Positions 1-5,177 of a stretch of 11,766 nucleotides of DNA are shown piece after piece. A program made the translations under genes and the position numbers. Under the pieces are notes generated by a model, which was given only the letters and a program-made list of their open reading frames with translations, was not told the DNA's origin and searched no databases. Origin of the DNA: an uncultured Collinsella sp. GTDB lineage: Bacteria; Actinomycetota; Coriobacteriia; Coriobacteriales; Coriobacteriaceae. The stretch lies in the NCBI GenBank assembly GCA_902482185.1, contig CABSZR010000026.1:1-11766 (forward strand), written 5' to 3'. The stretch's first letter is position 1, and each line of letters starts with the position of its first letter.

Positions 1-1177
1 GAGCAGGTGCCGGGGCAGGTGCAGGCGCGGGCGCCGGGGCAGGCGCAGCACCAGTGGCTGCCGTGGGATTGAATCCCGCAGGAGCAGGCTTCTTCTCACC
101 CGGGAGCACAAAAGTCAAAACGTCGTCCTTGTCCTCATCGGCCCATTCGCTTGCATAACGTGCAGCCCAATAGCCAACGGCACGGTGCTTGAGCATCTTG
201 CCAAAGACCGTAAGGAACACCGTGACGAATGCAATCAGCACCAGGAACAATACGAGCGTGACACCACCGGCGGTAACAATCGCCTCGATACCCGTGGGGC
301 GATAGTAATAGCCGTACGCGCCAATTCCGGCGATGGCACCAAAGACAGCTGTCAAGATCCACGTAATGGCGTTGGAAACCAGGCCCGTCAAAAACTCGGG
401 AAGGAACGAAGCACAGAACAGCTTGGTCTTGTTGTGCTTAAACGCCGCCCAGACCTTATCGAGCGAAAACGCGCTCTCGACACGCCCGGTCACCGCAAAG
501 TGCATCACGGCGATGTCGGCGAACATCTTAAAGAAGACACCCAGAATCGCCGAGGCAATTAGCGCCAGGACAAGCAGGCCAAGCGAGCCAAACAGCGCAG
601 CCTCGAGCGCATAAGAGCCGTAATAAGAATACGAGCCCGCAGCGCCAATTACCACGCCCTCCACCAGCGAAAGCACTACACCGATAACGGGAATGGCAGC
701 GATAACCTCGAGCACGACCGAAATAACGCTCGAAAAGACTCCGAGACCAAACGACGTGGAACGCATCAGCGGACGATCCATGCCGTCATCGATCTTAAGC
801 GACAGATCGCGACCCCACTCGATGCCAAAGCCGGAACCGCACACGCTCGCAATGCAAGCTGCCAAAAAGCCGATGGCAGCCGCAATGCCGCCAATAACGG
901 GAATAAACAACACGAGCACCGACACAACGCAAATCAGCGCCGGCAAAAACGCGATTTGGCATACACGCTGAAGCACACCCGGAGTCTTGGTCATATCTTG
1001 GAACGCCTGAGCCACACAGCCCTTTGGCGCATTCGCCACGGGCGGTTGCGGAACAAACTGCTGGGGCTGAGGCTGTCCCTGGGGAGCGGGGCCAGCGGCA
1101 CCGGCATTAGGAGCACCACACACGCCGCAGAACTTGTCGTTATCGCCCATGGGGGCGCCACACTGCGAGCAGAACAT
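1..1177 (-). CDS. Zinc-ribbon multi-pass membrane protein, C-terminus cut by the window edge
   Basis: The frame is open from the ATG at 1177 to the left edge (392 codons, no stop). The start has an AAGGGA Shine-Dalgarno about 8 bases upstream. The first 20 residues carry two CxxC pairs (C3/C6 and C17/C20), a typical short zinc ribbon, followed by a Gly/Pro/Gln linker to about residue 50. Then come hydrophobic blocks near residues 76-112, 143-175, 190-215, 260-285 and 297-323, which suggests about five to seven membrane passes. Between the first two is a polar stretch with GIEWGRDL (118-125) and DGMDRPL (131-137), somewhat reminiscent of DUF4013 proteins; this assignment is tentative. The tail after residue 355 is charged, then becomes an Ala-Pro dipeptide repeat that reaches the edge. 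The function is unknown. The zinc ribbon could mediate protein contacts at the cytoplasmic face. No gene lies closer than 149 bases upstream, so it is probably transcribed alone. Confidence 0.85.
   Translation of the reverse strand, partial: MFCSQCGAPMGDNDKFCGVCGAPNAGAAGPAPQGQPQPQQFVPQPPVANAPKGCVAQAFQDMTKTPGVLQRVCQIAFLPALICVVSVLVLFIPVIGGIAAAIGFLAACIASVCGSGFGIEWGRDLSLKIDDGMDRPLMRSTSFGLGVFSSVISVVLEVIAAIPVIGVVLSLVEGVVIGAAGSYSYYGSYALEAALFGSLGLLVLALIASAILGVFFKMFADIAVMHFAVTGRVESAFSLDKVWAAFKHNKTKLFCASFLPEFLTGLVSNAITWILTAVFGAIAGIGAYGYYYRPTGIEAIVTAGGVTLVLFLVLIAFVTVFLTVFGKMLKHRAVGYWAARYASEWADEDKDDVLTFVLPGEKKPAPAGFNPTAATGAAPAPAPAPAPAPAPA
2..46 (-). repeat. Ala-Pro dipeptide-coding low-complexity tract
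   Basis: In the frame of the zinc-ribbon protein these bases encode about seven consecutive Ala-Pro dipeptides using mixed codons (GCx/CCx). The repeat continues beyond the window, so its full length is unknown. Such tracts form extended flexible linkers and tend to vary in length between strains. Confidence 0.8.
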
Positions 1178-1326
1178 AGAATCATCCCTTCGTATCTTGA
1201 ACAAATCACTTGGATCGCAAACGATGTCTTTAGCATCATTATTGCCCAATGTGGGGTCAAATACTCAAAGATGACCGATTTGCAAGATACACGGCGCCAG
1301 CAGGCGGTTCGTTGAATACGTCTGTG

Positions 1327-2349
1327 CTAGTTCGTTCCGCGGAAGCCCTTGCCGACAATCTCGGAGCTGTCGACGATCGTGATAAAGGCACCCGGATCGA
1401 CCTCGCGCGCATAACGGCGCAGCTGCACGGCCTCGCGACGGCTCAGCACGCTCATGATCACCGTCACGCACTTGCCCGAGAAGGCACCGTAGCCGCGACT
1501 GATGGTCGCCGTACGGTTGAGATGCTTGACGATAAACTCCTCGACCTTAAGGGGCTCGGAGCAAATGACCGTGCAGACTTTGCGCAGGTGAATGCTCTCA
1601 ATGGCTTTGTCGACCACAAGCGTCTTGGCAAACAGGCCGAGCACACAATACAGACCGACACGCGGGCCATACAAAAAGGCCGCGATGGCCACGATGCCGA
1701 TATCAACCAACAGCAGCGCGCGGCCAATCTCGAGCGTCGTGCGGCGCTTGAGGATCATGGCAAGAATGTCCGTGCCGCCCGTCGAGGCGCCAATATCAAA
1801 GACAATAGCGCTGCCGAGCGCCGGCAGGATCACGGCAAAGCACAGGTCGAGCCACATATCACCCGTCAGAGAGACATCGGTCGGAATAAAGAGCTCAAAC
1901 AGCGAAACATAGGCGGACAGCGCAAACGAGGCGAAGACGCTCCACAGGATTGCCTTGCGCTCCAAAAAGATAAAGCCCAAAACGACGAGAACCGCGTTGA
2001 TAATCCACATAAAGACGCCGACGGGCAGGGTCGGGAACAGCGTGGACAGAATGACCGACACGCCCGAGGTGCCGCCAAAAGCAAAGTGATTAGGGGTTTT
2101 AAACGCAACGATGGCAAAGGCCGTAAGAATCAGGCCCAGATTGAGCTCGGCAAAAAAGCGCGGGAAGCCCGGCTCCTGGCTGCGCTTTTGGCCGGCACGC
2201 TCGCCGCGCTCGATATCGGTGCGATCAACCACGCGCTCCATCGGCACCACGGGAGGACGATGCATCTCCTCGGCAGCACGCGATGCCGCCTCTGCCGCGG
2301 CGGCCTCAATCGCCCATGCCTTGCTTTCTGTTTCGTGCTCGTCAGCCAT
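1327..2349 (-). CDS. YitT-family membrane protein with C-terminal DUF2179 domain
   Basis: This 340-residue protein belongs to the YitT family (DUF161 membrane part plus DUF2179). It shows the family's glycine motifs GGTSG (92-96) and GASTGGTDI (187-195), with membrane segments around 69-88, 95-125, 133-155, 168-186, 208-227 and 230-246. The C-terminal soluble domain (about 258-336) has the DUF2179 pattern, including RGYGAF (285-290) and a final GKGF (333-336). The family's transported substrate or role is not established; DUF2179 resembles small ligand-binding regulatory domains. The ATG at 2349 has a GAGGGG Shine-Dalgarno 8 bases upstream. Residues 1-65 are a charged, Ala/Glu-rich cytoplasmic extension that I do not expect in the typical roughly 290-residue family member. 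The gene stands alone: 149 bases to the next gene downstream, over 200 to the one upstream. I see no clear terminator after it. Confidence 0.93.
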   Translation of the reverse strand: MADEHETESKAWAIEAAAAEAASRAAEEMHRPPVVPMERVVDRTDIERGERAGQKRSQEPGFPRFFAELNLGLILTAFAIVAFKTPNHFAFGGTSGVSVILSTLFPTLPVGVFMWIINAVLVVLGFIFLERKAILWSVFASFALSAYVSLFELFIPTDVSLTGDMWLDLCFAVILPALGSAIVFDIGASTGGTDILAMILKRRTTLEIGRALLLVDIGIVAIAAFLYGPRVGLYCVLGLFAKTLVVDKAIESIHLRKVCTVICSEPLKVEEFIVKHLNRTATISRGYGAFSGKCVTVIMSVLSRREAVQLRRYAREVDPGAFITIVDSSEIVGKGFRGTN

Positions 2350-2438
2350 TACGGCAACCCCTCGTTAACAATTTGGAAACAATGCGCCCATTAGGGTAAC
2401 GCGGAACGCGACGATTGCAACCCCTAGTTAGACGAGCG

Positions 2439-2462
2439 GTATGCCTACATCGGGGGGCATAC
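2439..2462. repeat. Inverted repeat / hairpin between the YitT and Asp23 genes
   Basis: GTATGCC (2439-2445) pairs with GGCATAC (2456-2462) across a 10-base loop, a perfect 7-bp stem. It sits only 4 bases from the larger hairpin at 2467-2504, making a tandem pair. It could stop residual read-through from the Asp23 operon into the YitT leader; no T-run follows it, so this is inference. Confidence 0.5.
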
Positions 2463-2466
2463 AAAT

Positions 2467-2504
2467 AACGGCCGGCCACGCTTTTGCTTGCGCGGTCGGC
2501 CGTT
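2467..2504 (-). terminator. Hairpin terminator after the AmaP-DUF2273-Asp23 operon
   Basis: The arms 2467-2481 and 2490-2504 pair over 15 positions with one G-T wobble and one A-C mismatch, around an 8-base loop. The core ACGGCCG/CGGCCGT is perfect. On the minus strand the stem is followed by TTATTTGT, a moderate T-rich tail, and it lies about 55 bases past the Asp23 stop codon. On the plus strand TTTAACGTTTT follows, so it may work both ways, but no plus-strand gene lies to its left. A factor-independent terminator is the simplest reading. Confidence 0.7.
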
Positions 2505-2505
2505 T

Positions 2506-2559
2506 AACGTTTTCGCAGATAAAACCTGCCAAAACAAACCTGTCCCTTTTTGGAAGGTT
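2506..2559 (-). repeat. Dispersed 54-base intergenic element, copy 1
   Basis: Read on the minus strand, this element begins inside the Asp23 stop codon and ends two bases before the terminator hairpin. It matches 7383-7436 in opposite orientation at 49 of 54 positions with no gaps. The conserved core is AAAAGGGACAGGTTT, followed after one variable base by TTTTGGCAGGTTTTATCTG. On the plus strand, 2523-2530 (AACCTGCC) pairs with 2552-2559 with one mismatch, so the copy can fold. No transposase lies nearby. It resembles REP-like elements that are moved in trans, but this is inference. Confidence 0.8.
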
Positions 2560-3079
2560 ATTCGTGCTGGCTGGTGCGGTGCTCGTACTCCTCGGGGGTG
2601 ATGACGTCCTCGATACGCAGGTTGACGCCCGCCACCTCAAGGCCGGTCATCGCGGCAAGGCGCTCGGTGACACGTGCCTTGACATCGTCGAAGATCGCGG
2701 GCGCATAGGCGCCGTACTCGATGATGACGGAGATGTTGACGACCACGCGGTTGTCATCGGTGACCTCGACCGTCACGCCCTTGGTCAGATTCTCGGCACC
2801 AAACTGCTCCTGCACAAAGTGCATGAGGTTACCCTTCATGCCCAAAACGTGCGGAACCTCGCGGGTGGCCATGGCAACGATCTTCTCGATCACACCGTTG
2901 GAATAGGTCAGCGAGTCCTCGGACTCGTCTGTTTCCTCATCATCCTCGTCCGCGTCATCGGCGGACTCGGCCTCGACGAGCGCCTCATCCTCGAGCGTCA
3001 CATCCTCGGCTTCGGCGACGGCCGCCTCGTTCTCCTCGAGCTCGGTATCGGCCACATCGACCTTCGTATTAAAAGCCAT
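2558..3079 (-). CDS. Asp23/Gls24-family envelope stress protein
   Basis: This 173-residue protein carries an Asp23/Gls24 domain at about residues 58-158, recognisable from SNGVIEKIVAMATREVPHV (60-78), the VTVEV/VVVNISVIIEYG strands (102-123) and the closing GLEVAGVNLRIEDV (146-159). Asp23 in Staphylococcus is an abundant envelope-associated protein tethered to the membrane by AmaP, and loss of Asp23 induces cell-wall stress genes. The genes just upstream encode an AmaP-like and a DUF2273 protein, matching that arrangement. Residues 12-56 form a very acidic, Asp/Glu/Ala-rich leader (about half acidic) absent from the compact staphylococcal protein, probably disordered. The ATG has a strong AAGGAGG Shine-Dalgarno 4 bases upstream. 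No signal peptide or membrane segment is visible, so a cytoplasmic, membrane-recruited protein fits. It is the last gene of its operon. Confidence 0.93.
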   Translation of the reverse strand: MAFNTKVDVADTELEENEAAVAEAEDVTLEDEALVEAESADDADEDDEETDESEDSLTYSNGVIEKIVAMATREVPHVLGMKGNLMHFVQEQFGAENLTKGVTVEVTDDNRVVVNISVIIEYGAYAPAIFDDVKARVTERLAAMTGLEVAGVNLRIEDVITPEEYEHRTSQHE

Positions 3080-3123
3080 GGTTCCTCCTTATGCCTGCCG
3101 CGGATGCGACAGTCGAATACGTA

Positions 3124-3501
3124 TTAGCGGCCGCTAAACAGGTGCCCGAAGAAGTTGACGATGCCGTTTTCGCCATCACGAATCTGGCCAATCACGGCAC
3201 CGATCAGTACAAAGAATGCGATGACGAGCGTGTCCCACAGGCCGAGCGTGAGCACCAGTACGGCGAGCACAAAACCAGCGACGGCTCCAAGCGTGGTGTT
3301 GGGATGACGGACGGCATAGCTCCAGATGGCTGCCCCCGTACCCTTGATGAGACCCATGGCCTCATCAAAATCATCGGCGACCGCGTCATGCGACTCGGTA
3401 CCCTCCACCTTGGGATCGACGGCCTCGCCTGCCGGCACGGCGCTCTGATCGATAGTCAGACGCGGGGTGCGGACGGTCTTGTCTTGATTGGTATCACTCA
3501 C
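3124..3501 (-). CDS. DUF2273 small membrane protein
   Basis: This encodes 125 residues from a GTG start at 3501. The C-terminal half is a DUF2273 unit: a helix with IWSYAVRHPNTTLGA (59-73), then two membrane segments at about 70-88 and 90-107, ending in IGQIRDGENG and a short amphipathic tail. DUF2273 proteins are usually only about 60-80 residues; here residues 1-55 add a soluble, acidic extension. The frame stays open up to an ATG at 3648, but that start would overlap the upstream gene by over 150 bases. The GTG has GGAGG 6 bases upstream and overlaps the upstream stop by 8 bases (GTGAGTGA), implying translational coupling. The role is unproven; its constant pairing with AmaP and Asp23 suggests a membrane part of the same envelope complex. 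Confidence 0.88.
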   Translation of the reverse strand: MSDTNQDKTVRTPRLTIDQSAVPAGEAVDPKVEGTESHDAVADDFDEAMGLIKGTGAAIWSYAVRHPNTTLGAVAGFVLAVLVLTLGLWDTLVIAFFVLIGAVIGQIRDGENGIVNFFGHLFSGR

Positions 3502-4039
3502 CGGAAACCTCCACGGTCTGGACGGTAGTCTTGGACGGCAAAAAACGAACGCGTGCGATCGTACCCGGCGTGCCGAGCATGGTGTCGCAGGCCTCCTCGA
3601 TACGTTGCTGCATCGCAGTAGCCAGAGACGCCACGTCCTTATCGTCAAGCGCGATGGCGTCGACCTTAAAACAGACGCGCGATTCGTCGGAGCCCTGTAC
3701 GCGCGCCTCGACGCGCTCGATCATCACGCGGTCGTCGCGCTCGGCAGCAACCCTGGCGCACGAAGAAAGCGCCGCGAGCGTGACCTCGATATTGCGCTCC
3801 CCCGCCGGATGCACGCAGGACGGCTCACGACGAGCAAACATCAGGCGGAAGAAGCTTACCAGCACGCCGATCGCCACAACTCCGCCGCATGCCGTCACGA
3901 CAATGCGCGGCATGGGGTCGCGCATCAGCAGCATAAAGCGATACGTATACGGCCCCCAAAACTGGCAGACAAGCGTACCCAGCGCCACGATGGCGGCGGC
4001 AAGATACACAATCGCTAGGGCTCGTTTGAGTACGCGCAC
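3494..4039 (-). CDS. amaP: AmaP-like alkaline-shock membrane anchor protein
   Basis: This 181-residue protein has two membrane segments near the N-terminus (about 5-27 and 45-66), joined by a short loop with PYTYRFMLLMRDP (30-42). A cytoplasmic domain (about 80-170) follows, alternating strands and a helix, with VARVxxxFxxD-type features typical of AmaP. In Staphylococcus AmaP anchors Asp23 to the membrane; here it is first in an operon with DUF2273 and Asp23 genes, which supports the same job. The start is GTG at 4039 with AAGGGAG 6 bases upstream. Sequence similarity alone is modest, so the call relies partly on context and topology. It would be the first gene expressed from the candidate promoter at 4090-4118. 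The stop overlaps the GTG of the DUF2273 gene. Confidence 0.82.
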   Translation of the reverse strand: MRVLKRALAIVYLAAAIVALGTLVCQFWGPYTYRFMLLMRDPMPRIVVTACGGVVAIGVLVSFFRLMFARREPSCVHPAGERNIEVTLAALSSCARVAAERDDRVMIERVEARVQGSDESRVCFKVDAIALDDKDVASLATAMQQRIEEACDTMLGTPGTIARVRFLPSKTTVQTVEVSGE

Positions 4040-4089
4040 GTGGCGCTCCCTTCAAATCTCGGCTCTCGAAATGCAAAACGGTTCGCATC

Positions 4090-4118
4090 ATTATAAAAGA
4101 GCCGGGTCCGGTGCTCTA
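4090..4118 (-). promoter_or_regulatory. Candidate promoter for the AmaP operon
   Basis: On the minus strand a perfect TATAAT lies at 4095-4090, about 50 bases upstream of the AmaP start codon. A 17-base spacer puts TAGAGC (3 of 6 consensus bases) at the -35 position, inside the terminator hairpin of yebC. The -10 box shares bases with the terminator's T-run. The -35 match is weak, so this may need an activator, or the TATAAT may be a chance part of the T-tail. Confidence 0.4.
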
Positions 4119-4136
4119 CGCACGCGGATCCGGCTC
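4099..4136 (-). terminator. Factor-independent terminator of yebC
   Basis: GAGCCGG (4099-4105) pairs with CCGGCTC (4130-4136), continues through a G-T wobble and TCCG/CGGA, and the apex can add GTGC/GCAC around a 5-base loop. On the minus strand the stem is followed directly by TTTTAT. It lies about 70 bases beyond the yebC stop codon and is the best-formed terminator in the window. A smaller 6-bp hairpin (4183-4188 with 4195-4200) lies between it and the stop. Confidence 0.85.
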
Positions 4137-4205
4137 ATCTATTCCACGAGGCTTGCATGCTCGCTTCATTATGCCCAGATATGCACGGCTTAACCCGTGC
4201 GGGCG

Positions 4206-5012
4206 CTACTCCTCCTCGAGGGCAGCGATGACCTCGTCGGTCATGTCCATGGTGCTGTAAACATCCTGGACGTCGTCGAGCTCCTCAAGACGGTCGATGA
4301 GGCGCTGAACCTTCTTGGCATCGGCGCCAGAAACCTCGGTCGGGGTGGTCGGGACCATGGTGGTCTCGGAGCCCTTGACCTGGACGCCCTGCTCCTCGAG
4401 CGCCTTGGAGACAGCCATAACGTCGTTGGCAGCAGTCCAGACGATCCACTCCTCGCCGGCGTCCTCGTAGTCCTCGCCACCGGCCTCGGCGATGGCCATC
4501 ATGAACTCATCCTCGTCACCGGCAGCACCGTTGGCGATCATGGTCTCCTTCTTGGCGTTCTCGTCCAGGATCTCCTTGGCGACGACGATCTGGCCCTTGC
4601 GCTCAAACTGGAAGGCGACGGAGCCGGAGGTGCCCAGGTTGCCACCAGCGTGGGAGAAGGCGGAACGGACATCAGCGGCGGTACGGTTGCGGTTGTCGGT
4701 CAGGCAGTCGACGTAGACGGCGACACCGGCGGGACCGTAGCCCTCGTACACGATGTTCTCGTAGACGGCGGCGTCAGCACCCGAACCAAAAGCCTTGTCG
4801 ATAGCGGACTTGATCTTGTCCTTAGGCATGGACTGAGCCTTGGCCTTGGCAACGGCAGCGGCGAGGCTGGCGTTGTTCTCGGGCAGCGGGTCGCCGCCGA
4901 GACGGGCAGCAACGGTGATGTTGCGGCTCAGCTTGGAGAAGAGGGCGGAACGCTTGGCGTCCTGCGCGCCCTTACGATGCTTGGTTGTGGCCCACTTAGA
5001 GTGTCCGGACAT
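4206..5012 (-). CDS. yebC: YebC/PmpR family regulator or translation factor
   Basis: This 268-residue protein is a clear YebC family member. It has the N-terminal GHSKWATTKHRK block (3-13), then KDKI (64-67), YEGYGPAGVAVYV (89-101), LTDNRNRTAADVR (104-116), GGNLGTSGSV (123-132) and the C-terminal DDVQDVYST segment (246-254). Proteins of this family are often annotated as DNA-binding transcriptional regulators; more recent work on YebC and its mitochondrial relative TACO1 supports a ribosome-associated role at proline-rich stalls. Family members are usually 240-250 residues; the excess here falls around 160-190, in an acidic stretch. The start has an AGGAG Shine-Dalgarno 6 bases upstream. The gene lies 165 bases past the DUF6020 gene and ends in its own terminator, so it is probably its own transcription unit. 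Confidence 0.97.
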   Translation of the reverse strand: MSGHSKWATTKHRKGAQDAKRSALFSKLSRNITVAARLGGDPLPENNASLAAAVAKAKAQSMPKDKIKSAIDKAFGSGADAAVYENIVYEGYGPAGVAVYVDCLTDNRNRTAADVRSAFSHAGGNLGTSGSVAFQFERKGQIVVAKEILDENAKKETMIANGAAGDEDEFMMAIAEAGGEDYEDAGEEWIVWTAANDVMAVSKALEEQGVQVKGSETTMVPTTPTEVSGADAKKVQRLIDRLEELDDVQDVYSTMDMTDEVIAALEEE

Positions 5013-5080
5013 ACGTGTCTCCTATCGGTTTCGACCTAAAGCCCAGCGCAGATGCTCGGGCAATATAAACAAACGTCGTT

Positions 5081-5108
5081 ATGATATACCTACTGGCCTG
5101 CGAGATAA
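5081..5108 (-). promoter_or_regulatory. Weak candidate promoter for yebC
   Basis: On the minus strand TATCAT (5086-5081, 5 of 6 consensus bases) follows TTATCT (5108-5103, 3 of 6) with a 16-base spacer, placing transcription start about 60 bases before the yebC ATG. This is the best pair in the 165-base gap, but the -35 match is poor. Confidence 0.25.
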
Positions 5109-5141
5109 ACCCCAAAATGAAGGCGTCGTAATGATGACCCC

Positions 5142-5177
5142 TTTGGTGCAAAGAAACCTGACCCCCAATGCACCAAG
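5142..5177 (-). repeat. REP-like hairpin directly after the DUF6020 gene stop
   Basis: TTGGTGCA (5143-5150) and TGCACCAA (5169-5176) form a perfect 8-bp stem, plus one wobble pair, around an 18-base loop. On the minus strand it begins right after the TAA of the DUF6020 gene and reads GGGGGTCAGGTTTCTTTGCA. The GGGTCAGGTTT core resembles GGGACAGGTTT in the 54-base elements at 2506-2559 and 7383-7436. No T-run follows, so I treat it as a related repeat rather than a plain terminator, though it may also slow polymerase. Confidence 0.6.

Noticed and set aside
1249..2394. Long 381-codon plus-strand frame opposite the YitT gene
   Set aside because: It is antisense to a well-supported YitT gene, is rich in Arg/Asp/His/Gln as expected from mirrored GC-rich codons, and has no Shine-Dalgarno or recognisable domain.
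2354..2425. Direct repeat of GCAACCCCT (2354-2362 and 2417-2425) in front of the YitT gene
   Set aside because: Only 9 bases, one copy overlaps the YitT Shine-Dalgarno, and nothing else supports an operator; chance is likely.
4197..5039. 280-codon plus-strand frame opposite yebC
   Set aside because: Composition (Gly/Leu/Val/Asp repeats) is the reverse-strand image of a clear yebC gene; no ribosome-binding site or domain.
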